From NCBI GenBank assembly GCA_963932145.1, contig OZ010581.1, positions 89,449,055 through 89,513,054 on the forward strand: a stretch of 64,000 nucleotides of DNA, written 5' to 3'. The notes under the pieces are model-generated. The model ran no database searches and was not told the DNA's origin. It was given only the letters and a program-made list of their open reading frames with translations. The stretch is from Acanthosepion lycidas (Eukaryota > Mollusca > Cephalopoda > Sepiida > Sepiidae). Each line of letters begins with the position of its first letter. Positions within the stretch are counted from its first letter, which is position 1. Of this stretch, positions 1 through 11,870 are shown piece after piece. The position numbers were made by a program, and so were the translations under genes.

Positions 1-2209
1 CAGAATATACAGCTTTAAAGTACTTTTGCTGGTAAATTATCGTTGTTAACCTTCCATTTCTTCACCATTTTAAATGGTGCACAGTTCTAACGAACAAATA
101 GGTAACTTAATCAAATCGTATGAGGGAAATAAATTTTATTCCGGACAATCATTAATTTTCTTTACTGAATGTCATGGGGCTTTGTTGTCTATAAAAATAA
201 CTTTCTGAGAACATTTCCATTCTTGAACCCAGGCTCCAGGCGAAACTACATAATCCAATGTATGCATGAATTTTCATCTTAAAATAATTTGGATTTCTCC
301 TTATGTTCACCAATTGAACATTCATAATCCAACTAGAAATATGAGACAAACTGTGCTTTATTGGCATCAAATTGTGACGAAGTTTCTCGTCAGTAACTTT
401 AGTTTTTTTTTTTCCATTGTTGTCTGGCTCATCGAAACTTGCATGACATTTCTCGGTGTGCAGAACAGTGGAAAAATCTGTCTTCAATTATTTTATTGAC
501 TGTTTTATTTGATTCATTTTATGGATATCTTTTTAAAATAGCCTTATGATCTAAACATTGGATACTCTTTTCTGAAGAAATGTTTGTCCAACACCATCTG
601 ATACTACTAAATCAAAATATTAAGCGAACAACTCGAGTTATGCTATTAAACAGCCTCGTCGTCGGATGTAGACTTTCATGTAGACATTATGCATGAATTT
701 CAACTCGTTGAGAAATGTCGAAAATATCAGCTTTATACAAACGTTTTCACAGATCGAATGCAACCTCTAGGTCTTAAATCAGGTGTTTTAGACTGACGCT
801 ACATAGTTCAAAACAAAAAGAAATATAACCAAATAACAAATGGCACGCCACTTGAAGGTTTCCAGCAGAAGCAGCATCAACTAAAATGTATAGCATATGT
901 AAAGAGAAGGGAAAATAATGATATAATCAAAATGTTGATTTCCCACACTACCCTAAACAAAAAAGATATTAAGGAAACGCCTGTCAATACCAAAAAGAGC
1001 GATAATAATGAAAGTGAGAAGTTCAATTCCTTAAAATAAAACTTTGGTTAATAATTGACGAATATCTCCTAAATGGATACGGATACTCTCACCAAGAGAC
1101 ATTACTCAGGTTCTTTATAATATGTATTGCTAATTGATGCAGGGCTAAACATCTGATACTGGTCTATATTTTTCCCGCGTCACAACGACCCTCTAATGTC
1201 ATAGTGTGTCAAAGCCATTTTTATATTTTCTCTTGATACACTACAAAGATTCGTCTTAGTTTATCAGCCCTGGAGCCGAGTATTTCAGATCGTTCAACAT
1301 GACATATTTATAGTTCGCTAAGACCTGTTGATTATTTTCTGCAATAGGAAGCCTTGTTTTTGTTTTGCAAACTCTGAAGTCCTTAAACATTTCCATTTTA
1401 TTCTGAAATCATCCACACGACCAAATTTAAATATTCAAGATCGAAATATAATTATTAATTAATATTTCAGAACGTATCATAGAAATGGCTTCTGGTTGTT
1501 ATTGTCTGACTTAAACGAGGCGGTCTTCATCCTAACTACGCAAATAGATGTTGCCACCATTCAACAAATCCTTCAAACTAAAATAACACTTTATTGTGTA
1601 TATAGGTAAAATATGGAGTTGCTAATAATTTGAGATAATGTGGCTATCGGCATCATTTGAGAATTTTCTCCACATTTTCTTTAGTAAGTTCCATTTAATT
1701 ACGCACAGAAGAAACTGATATATCAGCAGGGTGAGACGCTTCTGTTACACCATTCTTTTGGTCAATAAAATCAGCGAGATAGTAAGTCTGTTAACTCAGC
1801 TATTTTTTCAGCTCAGCTGTTTTTCAGCTCCGTTGTATCCTCTCAGCATTTACTTTGTTATATCAAAAGTATATATAAATTCGCTAGAGGATGAAACGGA
1901 ACTAATATTTTTAATTTGATTACAAAATTAAATTTGAAGCTTTTAGCTTCGATTTTTGAAACATGGTTATTACTGTGTGGCGAAAAAACATATTATAGAG
2001 TTAATTTATAATATTAATGCTCTGTAAATTTACATTGAGCACTATTTTGTAAAAATATAAATATCAATAAAAACACTGGATTATATATATTACTGTTCTT
2101 TCTTAATATATATATATATATATAGTTTATGGAAAACTAGGTAATCCGTATGGGTAGACAAGGAGGATAAAATCCAGAGAACTCAATGTAAGTCCAGAGC
2201 AAATAATTT
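1..2209. other. AT-rich DNA, no gene seen
   Basis: Overlapping short frames on both strands near 150-500 show no recognisable domain and look like chance openings. A short (TA)n lies near 2107-2125. I see no repeat family or exon here. Confidence 0.6.
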
Positions 2210-2378
2210 AAATAAAAACAGACCACTTTAAGGTTCGACGTAATAAATTATTTGACCACAGCCCTTTTATTTTTCGTTTCAACATTTGGAAGTAGAGTCT
2301 GATGATCCGCAGTCCTTTAAAAGAGCTGTGGTGAAATAATTTATTACATGGAACCTTGAAGTGGTCTGTTTTTATTTT
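2210..2378. repeat. Palindromic (fold-back) element
   Basis: The left arm (2210-2270) and right arm (2318-2378) are about 61 bp each and are inverted complements with only a few mismatches. They share blocks such as AACAGACCACTT, AATAAATTATTT and ACCACAGC. The roughly 47-bp loop holds CTGATGA (2299-2305), and GAAA lies at 2333-2336 inside the right arm. No coding capacity. It could be a small snapback transposon or two inverted copies of a Penelope-like terminal region. Confidence 0.75.
2299..2336 (+). other. Hammerhead-like core motif
   Basis: CTGATGA is followed by one unpaired T, a 6-bp stem CCGCAG/CTGTGG closing an A/T-rich loop, an unpaired T, then GAAA. This matches the order of the hammerhead ribozyme core (CUGANGA, stem II, GAAA). 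The first stem II pair is a U-U mismatch instead of the usual G-C, and a full stem I and cleavage site could not be established by eye. Activity is unproven. Confidence 0.35.
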
Positions 2379-2870
2379 ATATATATATATAATCCAGTTA
2401 TGCTGGTGTATGGCTTTAAGGGCTTAGACACTAAGATCATTAAGGTTCTAGATTGTTGCTTTTGAGTTTTACAAAACAAACAACCTTTACAACTTTAAAT
2501 TCACATCCAAATTGCCATGGATTTTCTTCTTGCTGCTGATTGTCCTCTTGTAAATCACAATCAAGCAAACAGGAGTTGGTATTACGAGTGTAGTAACAAA
2601 GTTTTGAAATGCATTTGCCCAATATTTATTGCTATTTCGCACATCTACAATTTCAGGTTACGCTCTTACATTGAGACACTTATTTAAAAAATACCATAGC
2701 GACAACTGATCAATTTTAAGTTTCAATTAATTATAACAGAGCGCGTTTACGCGTGTTTTCATAAATCACCATCACAACGATCACAGATACAATAAGTTTC
2801 TCTTTGCAATTTAACCCTCATGGTCTCGGAGGAGATCGAAAATACTTGAGTTAACAAAAATTCCGGCACC
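2379..2870. other. AT-rich spacer
   Basis: A short (TA)n sits directly to the right of the palindrome. The rest shows no recognised coding or repeat signal. A 60-codon minus-strand frame at 2440-2622 has no family resemblance I know. Confidence 0.55.
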
Positions 2871-2992
2871 TTCCTTGATGAATTTTAACTTAACACGAAG
2901 AAACTAATTTTATAACTAGAAAGGATTATTATAAAACTAGACATAATATGTCTATATTATTCAATGAAAGCTGTTTAAATGAATATATTCTC

Positions 2993-3083
<91 letters not shown>
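2871..3083 (+). mobile_element. Penelope-like N-terminal fragment with (TA)n tail
   Basis: The segment from about 2871 reads toward a reading-frame end SILFNESCLNE and then passes into a pure (TA)n tract of about 78 bp (3006-3083). The same block (TATGTCTATATTATTCAATGA) recurs on the minus strand near 40.3 kb and, slightly diverged, near 16.0 kb. The peptide resembles VVFNESCIKEGLLPKY of the Penelope-like copy at 56.6 kb, so I read it as the beginning of a Penelope-like ORF cut off by the microsatellite. Assignment rests on that chain of similarity. Confidence 0.5.
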
Positions 3084-3086
<3 letters not shown>

Positions 3087-4036
3087 TACGAGTGTATGCA
3101 GAAAAACTTTCAACCCGACGAGGAAATTTTTTTTTTCAGCTGACCTGTTTCTGTGAAGTGAGTCAAACCAAGATATTTTCAGTACCCGCTTACATATCTT
3201 TTCCATATATTCAATGTATATTATTAGTTAACAGCATACGAAAGGGAATCAATGAATCGACATTTGATTCCCCCTCACACTATGTTAACCTCACACTAAT
3301 GCCCATGGAAATATTAACATTTTCCCAAATGCTAGTATTTCCAAGGACATTTTGATAGGCCTTTTCTCAGCTCCACAATTATACTGATTTACATATTCTT
3401 AACTGCGGATAGTAGCCTGAGCCGGAATAAACACTACTTTTTTCTTTCTTTTCTATCGACATCGTTGCTGTTTTACGTTCCAGGGTAGAACATAGTCAAA
3501 TTGATAATCTATAAAAATTTAGACATAACTTTCTTCGTAACTCCTCTCAAGCATTATTTCGCATTCTCTTTCCTTAATTTCCTTCATAGTAGGTCAAACG
3601 GTCCTTCGATTAGGTAAATGTGAGTAATCACACTAAACTAATCATTATTATCGAGCTGGAACTTCTAATTTTACACCTATCGCGTTGTGGTAGCAAAATT
3701 TTCAATCCGAAATTTTGTATGGCAGCCAATATCCTCTTTCCCAGTATCTACTCCACCAAAGGATTCTTACGTGACCAATAATGAACGGTAGCTAGCTCAT
3801 ATAATCCAGTCAACACTATACAAGAGTTACATCAAATCACCTACTCCATCTCTAAATGTGTGAGTTGTTTATAGCACATATTCTTTTAAAACATACAGAA
3901 TGCGATGGGTAAATTATCGGGTATACGATTTTATATTTTTTATATTAACGCATACACATTGTTTTACATTTTGTTGATTGCACAGTATAGTAAAGTCTGT
4001 TGGTTACCGTTTGTGAGAAAAAAAAAAAGGTGTTCC
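3084..4036. other. No gene seen
   Basis: The reading frame continuing out of the (TA)n tract to 3355 is unsupported. The remaining sequence is ordinary AT-rich DNA without recognised motifs. Confidence 0.55.
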
Positions 4037-4275
4037 ATGACGCAATTTACTCCGCCAGGAATTTGGAACCGACATGCCTTAATGTTTGACATTGATGCTT
4101 GAAGGTCCAATACGAACATTTCAGAGTGTTTGGGTATCAATCTGAGGACAGTGCATAGGATTCGGAAAGAGTTGTATGAGTCTAATGCTGATTATGAAGG
4201 TGTTTGGAAGGTGTTTGACGTGATCAGGTGATGGAAATGACATGCCTCCATTCATTTTCATCTGCTTCGCCTATA
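4037..4275 (+). pseudogene. Mariner-like transposase, internally deleted relic
   Basis: From the ATG at 4037 the frame reads MTQFTPPGIWNRHAL, then an in-frame TGA (4100), then SNTNISECLGINLRTVHRIR and KELYESN. This is the helix-turn-helix DNA-binding start of a mariner-type transposase. About 20 bp later a shifted frame gives SGDGNDMPPFIF (about 4225-4262), which resembles the segment between the second and third catalytic residues. The intervening part of the transposase, including the first catalytic Asp, is missing, and nothing recognisable follows 4275. The element is dead and could only be a deletion product. No terminal inverted repeats were identified. Family call is from motif recognition, not a search. 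Confidence 0.7.
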
Positions 4276-5619
4276 CGATATCATTCATTTCTTCGTGCTA
4301 ATTTAATGTCAATGCATCTCAGTCTAATACTCACTGAACATACTCAGAAGGAAAGAAAAAGGGAAACAGTGAGACATTTATTTAATGATTTTTCTTGAAT
4401 CGATAGGAGGGAAGGAACAAGGAGACATAGTGAACTGTCAAAGTTGCTTAGAAATATAATGGAAGGTAGTTGTGGAGAACTATATATGCGCAAGCAGTGA
4501 AGTTAAACGATAAATAATAAATTAGGTGACTGTAATATAGTAACAACTCTAAGTAGAATTTTATGTAGATTTATTTTACTAATTCACCTTTAGTGTTAAC
4601 AGAAGTTTATTTTATTGTGATGGATGGTTACAAACGAAAAGGGGCGATAGGGTGTGATTATTCTATTACCACATTGAATATCATCATAGGATTACCTAGA
4701 TTATTATCCTTTTTATTGTTCATTTTTTTCATCATCGCTCATTTCATCAATGTATATTCTTTCTTTTCCACTTGCAGGCTCTGTATGTCTTTTTCTTATG
4801 TTCATTTGGAAGTTGGTTATTAACCTCTAATCTGATACGTTCCTCATCCCAAGCCATGGCGCTTACGCTTTTTTTCGGCTCGAATTTATGTTAAGTACTG
4901 TAGCTTAGTCAAATATCTTCTAATGCTTTGCCTATTATAAAAACCCTGTTTTACTTACCTACATGTCTACATCTATAAACATTTACTTGTACCCATGCCT
5001 TTACATAAAAAGGTAATGAACTTCTTAACGCTCAGATGTACAGACATCATCTGACTCTTAACTGTTGTGCCTTTAATTATTTTTCACTAACACATAAATT
5101 TTCAAAATTTCTTTCCTTATAACTTCATAGGTATATAAATTAGGACATTTTTTGTCCTTTTCATTCTTATCTCACTTGTTAAGTTTTCGTGATGAACAGA
5201 AAAAATAATAAACCCTGTTCCAGTATTTTTTTGTCAAAAATGGCGGCGAGATTTTTTTTTTTTTTTGTTTTCCGTTCATATATGCGTGTATATAAGTTTA
5301 TGCTACTAGAATTCGTGTTTACTCTGGATAATCCTGTGTGTCGCAACATTTTATGTGACATTGTGCATTTTGTATAATTCTTGATTTGTATAGAAATATG
5401 TGGGCGTGCATATGAATGGCAGCTTTTTTCAGGTGTTGGCACCCGCCAGATTACGGTTTTCTATAATCTGTAACATTTTAATTGCTTAAAAAATTAAATG
5501 AATCAAATATTAATTTCAAAAAAATTAAAAAAGAATGTTTATTTTATAGTTACAGCTGGTCATCGTATGCCTAGTATACGGCTGAAAAATACTTTGATAT
5601 CACTCAGAAGTGGATTGAT
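4276..5619. other. AT-rich DNA, no gene seen
   Basis: Frames at 4593-4823 and 5179-5442 are AT-rich and lack recognisable domains. No repeat partner found in the window. Confidence 0.5.
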
Positions 5620-6050
5620 TTGGTTTGGTTTATTTTGTTTTACGGTATATCAACCACAATTGTTTATTTAATGCCGACAAAATATTTAATATAGGTTCGC
5701 ATGGATATGTATTCTTTGCAAGAAATCAGTTTGTAGATCAGATTTCATTGACGTATATTTTGTAAAGAGTGTACTTTTCTCTAGAGTCAAATGTATTGCT
5801 GGTAATTTTTTGTTCAAAAATGTATTGCTGGTATTTTTACTATAAAAATCTATTTTTATACTTTCATATTTTTTTAACCCCAGGATATTTATAATTATTT
5901 ATTAACTATATTAGGATATCTATAGCTAAGCTGCTATAACAGGTGGTACCACCCGGGGCTAGGGTGGACCTGGGAACAACAGTAATTAAGAGGCGGTTCA
6001 ACGCCCCTCAAAACCTCCCGATCACAGGCCTTGCTGGCGGATATAGTTTC
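5620..6050 (+). repeat. Dispersed non-coding repeat, copy 1
   Basis: This stretch shares landmarks in the same order with the minus strand of 10,705-11,130: TTTATTTAATGCCGA, TGTATTGCTGGTA, the GC-rich block around TGGTACCACC followed by TAGGGTGG, then AATTAAGAG and CCTCAAAAC. The two copies are clearly homologous though diverged. No coding similarity was recognised. It could be part of an LTR or a DNA transposon; the terminal boundaries are not resolved. Confidence 0.6.
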
Positions 6051-6295
6051 CTTTCATGCCTTGGATGTGTCAAAAGCGGAAGGGTAGGAATAATCAAAAT
6101 CACTACTGGATATCATTTTGATTCATATGACACTATCCCCGTGCGTTTTCAAGTTCGAAGACTTGCAAAAATTCGTTTTGACTTTGCCGCTCATTTTTAT
6201 TCCCGCCTTTCATTAACCATTGATTGGTCAATTAAAAAATTCGAGCAAAATTGCTTCAAACCACTAGTCCAAAGCAAGTTTGTCTTTCTGTCTGT

Positions 6296-6360
6296 TTCTG
6301 GCTCTGTCTCTCTGTCTGTCTATGTCTCTGTCTCTCTGTCTCTCTCTCTCTCTCTCTCTA
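6296..6360 (+). repeat. (TCTG)n/(TC)n microsatellite
   Basis: Imperfect TCTG and TC repeats. They produce the SVSLSVSLSLSLS tail of an open frame that starts near 5943 and is therefore probably not a gene. Confidence 0.9.
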
Positions 6361-6769
6361 TTAACCTCTTCATATAGAACTACTTAAGCCTGCAGCAGAA
6401 TTCTACTCTGGTGATTTATTTCTTTTCAGAATTTCAGTCCGTTTGCGTTGTTCTTACATTCCCTGTATTCTTTTTCTCTCGATACATCACCCACGCGTTG
6501 CCATGCGACAGGAAGATAAGTGCTTTTATCGAAACACCATCTCCAGATAGATTGCCAACCAAGGTTAAAGAGCTTCCGTTTGCCCATTAGTTGATGCCTT
6601 TTTACTTCCTGCTAGCGCAAACATCACCAGCATCTATACAATTTCGTTTATCTATTTTAACTAACCGATAGAATTGTAATCACTGGTATAGTTGCAAGCA
6701 ATTTCACAATCCTACTGCCCACTCTGATCGTCTCCTGAGGAAGATTCTCTGAAGAAATATTCTTGAGAA

Positions 6770-6840
6770 AACGAGACATGATGAGATTCGAACCCGAACC
6801 TCATATTCAGAACGCTAAACTTCTAACCACTTCAAACGAA
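6770..6840 (-). repeat. tRNA-derived SINE head
   Basis: On the minus strand GTGGTTAGAAG (A-box-like) is followed about 35 bp later by GGTTCGAATC-type sequence (B-box-like). Together they resemble the internal pol III promoter of a tRNA. The acceptor stem is not intact, so this is a SINE head, not a tRNA gene. The SINE body would extend left to roughly 6480. Confidence 0.55.
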
Positions 6841-7735
6841 AATCAAAAGCGGTTTATCAACCAAAAGTATTACAAGGATAAACACTGATTCATATATTGT
6901 AGCATTAACTTTTTTTAATCTATTATATACCCCGGAGAATGTCTAATTTTGCATCAGTTAATTTTAATCGCCAATATGTCCGTGAAGGGGATTGTGAATT
7001 GATATCTATAATTGCATTCCAGTAAATATTTTGTTAATTTCAACAATCATGAATTTAAAAATGCGGAAAGGCTTAAAGAGAAATAGGAAAAACAGTTTGA
7101 ATTCAATGCCAGTGACTACGGAATAGACTTTTTCTTTCATTTGCGAATCTAAATTAGCCAATAACAATATGGGTTACTGTTTTTTTTTTCTTTCTTCTTC
7201 TAGGGCCAAAGTGATTTAACTGTTTTAACTTTTTCGTGATCGGACTAACTAATATTTGTGACTTTCTTCTGCGACGGTAGCATGATAGCAGTTTGCTGCT
7301 TCCGACTAGCTCTTAGGAGCCCGAACTATTTGGTAGCGCTTAGAGAAATAAACAAACGCATAATACCGGGGTATTTGTACTGACATGTCACGCATGTATT
7401 TCAGGTGTGCAACCCTGAAGCCTCACAGTGCTCTGGCTGGTTTGTATTACCGCTGATGACAGATAGCAGCAATTACGTTTGTCTTTCTTTCTGTCTCCTC
7501 AACACGAATTTCATGGAAAACACAATAAAAAGAAATACAAATAAAACAGTAAAAAAAAAAAACACCTACCTCACTCAAACTTTCTTTCACTAACATTCGT
7601 GGTATTCGTTCCAACTTTTGCAGCGTAGAATCTTTCATCTTGGAACGGTCTCCAGATATCTTTACCCTCTATGAAAGTAACTTAAATTCTTCCATTGCTA
7701 CCAATCAATTCTTGGTTCTAAGTTATCTTCCCTAT
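6841..7735. other. No gene seen
   Basis: Only short frames without domains, and a poly(A)/poly(T) stretch. No recognised repeat. Confidence 0.5.
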
Positions 7736-8175
7736 TGCAGAAAAGATTCCAGGATTCACATGGCCTCGGCGTTTACATCCTGGATAATCTTCCGATAGCC
7801 AAGGAATTATGTCTCGCGGACCCAGACTAGACTTCATGTGTCTTTGGTTAGCTAAGCTCTCTTATCTCTTTTTCCTTTATCGCTTCCCCTTTTTCCAGTG
7901 ACTACAGTATATTTAATTTTGAATTTAATTCTCACCACAACAAGTGCCTTAAACCTTCCAAAGGGATTAATGTTGCCGTTGTTCAGACATTAATCTTTTC
8001 CATTACCCAATCTTTTACTCAAATCGTGCAATTCTCTACTCGTTTCCCTAGCAAAACCGAGTAACATGCTTCTCTACTTGATTTGTTTCTTACATCTTGT
8101 ACTCGCTCGTGCCCTCTTTGTAATTCTGACCACTCTGTGGTAGTTACTGATATTTCATTTAAATCATTACAAAGA
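7736..8175 (+). pseudogene. Jockey-like LINE endonuclease relic
   Basis: One frame reads DSHGLGVYILDNLPIAKE, then shifts to fragments such as FTQIVQFSTRFPSK and SLLDLFLT, then CNSDHSVVVTDISF near 8130-8160. This is the order expected for the C-terminal half of an APE-type endonuclease, with the terminal S-D-H motif (the catalytic His triad end) visible. Stops and frameshifts are numerous. The matching RT begins about 1.7 kb downstream on the same strand, so this is probably the 5' portion of the same copy. Confidence 0.65.
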
Positions 8176-9517
8176 ACATATATCATGACCTGTTCTCATT
8201 CACTTGTATAATAAACTAAGAATTTATTTTAGAGCAAATATATCCTTCGGATATGTTTGCTATAATGGATTTTGTGATAATGATTGTATACAAACTAATG
8301 ACTAGTTTCACAATCATCTATGGTTTTCCACTCAATCAAAAATACTTTGATTCTGTCATGCTCAGCATTGTATGTTGTTTATCCAGAGACTGATTGTTTG
8401 TATCCTGGATTGAAGAAGTAAAGCTCTGGTAAGGTATTCCTGCGCGTAAATTCAAAATTATAAGCAAAATGAAAAAAATGTGTTTAACTTATGTTATGAG
8501 GTTATTCAAAACCAAAGCTGCTTTCTTATACGATGTTAGGTAGTTTGTTTTTTTCAAGTTTCAAAGAATATCAGAAAAAAATTGATATTAATTACAATTT
8601 TTTCTTTGAAGAAGCAAAATAAACTATAACAATCGGAGTTACTGAAGACCGTAATGATTTTTGAAAGGATAAAGCATCAATATTACCTCTGTTGAAGTAT
8701 TTCAGGCAGAAACCTTTCAACGATTGTTTTCCATATATCGTTCAATTGATAAATTTCACTTTCATCTTGAATCAATTAATCTTCAGAATTAAGATGAAAT
8801 TTCAAACCCTGGTTACTAAATCAGTAAAACTACACGGGCCTCGCAATTGAAGTGGCCGCAAATAGATGATCTGCGATAAGACCAGGTCGTGTAATAAGGA
8901 CAGCTATGTATTTCCTTTCTTCTGTACATAAGTGAACAACTACATTTTCCCATGAATCTTTTTAAATTTCAAAATGAAAGGGTAGCGGATTGAAGAAAGC
9001 TTGAAATATTTCTGAATAAAGAAATTCAAGCCACCTGACTTTGTACAATTCGCCCCGGAGATGCAGAGAACAATATAGCAATGAGAGTAATAAATAAATA
9101 AAAATATTTTAGACAATTAATGGTTCGATTTGTTTAAATTATAGCTCTACGATATAGAATGAGAAGTTAGTTTTGCATATCAATATTAAGTTGAATTCGT
9201 TCCAAAATGTTAAATATGGTTCTTATGTGAAAATTAACCGATGACTGTTCTATGCTCGCCTCCCACTGTTTCTGCCTTTTCGCCACATACATATTTTGTT
9301 CGATCGAAATTGTGTTTGATATTTTTCTTCCCTTCTTTCATCGAAGATATTTTTTATGGGTGAGACTCCAAATATCGAGATGACCAAAGTCTGGCCTCTG
9401 ATCTCCCCTTTAACCTAACTCTCGACGGCTCACTGGGGATAGTACTGGCTTAAAACATTTAATAACTCCAAACCGAAACGAGTACCATTTCCTCATCACC
9501 GAATAGACACCGAACGT
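8176..9517. other. Unassigned DNA between LINE endonuclease and RT relics
   Basis: The segment contains no recognised LINE coding sequence and probably includes later insertions. No long open frame. Confidence 0.45.
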
Positions 9518-9835
9518 TCATCTATGATGATGAATGTTTGTTCTCTCAAGAGGGCCCATTGCATTGAACACAAACTGGTACTCAAACTCATCCTCAGTCC
9601 TTAAGGAATCCATCGCTAAAGATGCTGGTCGGTTTCTTGTAAGTGCCTGAATCACTCTGCTATGCTTTATATTTACAAGACATATTTGGTCACCCCCAGG
9701 GAGTGTAGCGTTTAGCAAGCTAGTTTCATACAATTTATCTTTTTCTTCCAAATCATACTTTGCTCTTGCATATTTGCAACAAGCGTAAGAAAACACAAGT
9801 AAGAAAACATAAAAACTGAGAACCTGAACTGGCAC
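9518..9835 (-). CDS. Uncharacterised open frame, 105 codons
   Basis: The frame opens with GTG, has no upstream ATG before a stop, and starts with a hydrophobic run (VLSFYVFLLVFSYACC) that looks like a signal peptide or membrane anchor. A hydrophilic part follows, with LEEKDKLYE and TEDEFEYQF. It is less AT-rich than its surroundings and contains no microsatellite. I do not recognise a family. It may be a chance frame, an exon fragment (AG dinucleotides upstream could act as acceptors) or part of an unknown repeat. Confidence 0.2.
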   Translation of the reverse strand: MPVQVLSFYVFLLVFSYACCKYARAKYDLEEKDKLYETSLLNATLPGGDQICLVNIKHSRVIQALTRNRPASLAMDSLRTEDEFEYQFVFNAMGPLERTNIHHHR

Positions 9836-9839
9836 ACGT

Positions 9840-10708
9840 TCTCTCTAAACTCTACCAAAAATGCCTTGCTGCTTCTGTAATTCCAGGCTTTAAGAACTCT
9901 GGTGAACTGTCTGATCTTTCTATAGGTTTATAGTCTTCTACCTCATTTTGGCAAAGTACTGTACGATCTAATTAACTCTGAGGCGGTTAAACATCTCGTA
10001 TCATGGTGTTCATTTAGATAAGCAATATGGTTTTCGCTTCTCTTGGTCAACTGCTGATGTATTGCAGAAAGAGTTTATGAAGGTTTAGATAACACTGGTG
10101 AAGCATGTACTATTGCTTTGGATATCTCGAAGGCCTTTCACATGGTTTGGCATATTGGCATACAGTTGAAAAGTTATGCTATTTCTAGACGAATTTTTGA
10201 ACTTATTAAGTCTTTCTTATCATATCGGGAAATGAAAGTTCATTGATCGGTCACTCTTCTCGATAATATGCAAATTTTCCATGGGAATCTATCCGTGGAC
10301 GTATTTTGTATATAATAAACGTTTCCAAAACGATTTTTCTTTTCAATTAATTGTCATCGAGAACACGTTTTACCCTCCATCAGCATGGTTGAGACTAACA
10401 TCCTAGAGAGTCATTTATTGCACCTTCTTGGATTAACTTTCTGCGCTGATATGAAGTGGAAATATTATATTGCTAAGTCTGCAGCTAGGAAAGTTGGTTC
10501 ACTGTGTCACGCTAGATAATTTTTCTCGCCAGAGTCTGTCTTACATATTTTAAATCTAACATTCTTCCTTGTTTTGAATATTGCTGCTCCATCTGATCTG
10601 GTTATTCTGCTCTAAATTTAGAGAATCTTGATAAAATCCAAAAAAGAATCTGCAATATTATTGGTTCTGATCTGATGTTTCGCTTTCAGTCACTTTCCCA
10701 ATGCTTCT
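9840..10708 (+). pseudogene. Jockey-like LINE reverse transcriptase relic
   Basis: Frames on this strand give ALDISKAFHMVWH (about 10,115-10,150; the family's DISKAFD motif A with the last Asp replaced by His) and GRIFELIKSFLS-like sequence. After a gap lacking the YADD box come LLGLTFCADMKWKYYIAKSA and ARKVGSLCHAR and FFSPES, which belong to the C-terminal thumb/connection region. Many stops and shifts. Non-functional. Confidence 0.75.
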
Positions 10709-11130
10709 GATAGTGAGATTGGAAGTTTTGAGGAGCATGGTACCATCTCTTAATTGCTGGTGTTACCATTTCCACCCTAATCCGGCGTGGTAACACGTGT
10801 TAAGGTCACATGGGAAAATAGTGAATGGGTAAATATTGAAACACAAAAACAAACAAAAAACACTATGAAATTATGAATATACATTCTTATATTTAAGATA
10901 CCAGCAATATATTTTTATATAAAAAAATTTACCAACAATACATAATTATATTAAAATTATGAACAATACTTTTTTAAGGGAAAATGAAAACAATACATTT
11001 TATCTAGATTTGAAAATATAGAATTGTGTTCAAAATGTATTTAGTTGAAGTCATAAAATTGTGTTCAACATATTTAGATTTCGGCATTAAATAAGCCATA
11101 GAGGCTGATATGCAGCAAAATAATACTGGC
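10709..11130 (-). repeat. Dispersed non-coding repeat, copy 2, inserted in the LINE
   Basis: The minus strand matches the repeat at 5620-6050 with the landmarks in the same order. It separates the LINE RT part (ending near 10,708) from the LINE C-terminal part (resuming near 11,130), so it arrived after the LINE. Exact termini and a target duplication could not be fixed by eye. Confidence 0.6.
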
Positions 11131-11370
11131 AGCAATTTATCATCATATTACAGTTGAAATAGCTAGATGTAAACGTAAGTTCTATGCTAAGAGTTTCATC
11201 TATCGCACGTCCAACTTGTGGAACACTCGTCCGGCTTCTTTCTTCCTAGTCAACTTTCATCTTCTATTGTTATCTCTCCTTTATAATGTTTTTCTCGTGT
11301 TCTCTAACACTCAGTAAGCCCTTGCTTCCTAGTGGCTTTATTACATTGTTTGGGGTGAAATGACAAAAAA
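11131..11370 (+). pseudogene. Jockey-like LINE C-terminus and 3' UTR
   Basis: The frame contains RCKRKFYAKSFIYRTSNLWN and then TRPASFF, the usual ...F..R...LWN.LP end of this LINE group. The 3' UTR that follows (CACTCAGTAAGCCCTTGC, CTAGTGGCTTTATTAC, GGGGTGAAATGA) recurs at 19.1 kb and 28.7 kb. Confidence 0.7.
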
Positions 11371-11870
11371 AGAAACGGATAGATAATCTCTTACTTAAAG
11401 ATTCACCGAATAAGACGTAGACTCTTTCCTTTTTTTCAACACTAAAGAGTATTGTTACCTATTTCTCATGCACTGGCAATATCGCTCTTCTGCGAACATC
11501 AAACTTCATTTGAGTGGCTTGGCAAAGGAGTGCCGCAGGCAAAATAATGTCAGCTCGTTCATATTATCATGTTAAACAAAGAGATTCAACTTTTTCTAAT
11601 TTCCATTTTTCAGTAATATTAATAGGCTCATTTTACGATATTTTCAGTTTGGTTCTAGTTTTAATAGTGAATTCAACGACTACGCCCTTATGCCAGATAA
11701 CGCTAAATTTTTAAATATCTACAGCTACACAGCTGTGTCTTTGTTTGTGCGTGTTTGTATATATGTGCATTTACTGTCTACGTGTGGGCGTATTTGTTAT
11801 TTATCCCATTAATCATATAATATCCAATGAAAATCAAAAAAATAATTTCTTTTATATCCAGCATATGTTG

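Noticed and set aside
152-499. Overlapping frames of 111 (-) and 77 (+) codons
   Set aside because: Chance openings; AT-rich composition and no family resemblance.
3000-3080. Long open frames made of IYIYIY, HTHTHT or CVCVCV
   Set aside because: They are translations of (TA)n, (CA)n and (TG)n tracts on both strands, here and at a dozen other places; the tracts themselves are annotated.
5943-6377. 144-codon + strand frame
   Set aside because: It begins with GTG inside a dispersed repeat and ends in a TC/TCTG microsatellite. No domain recognised.
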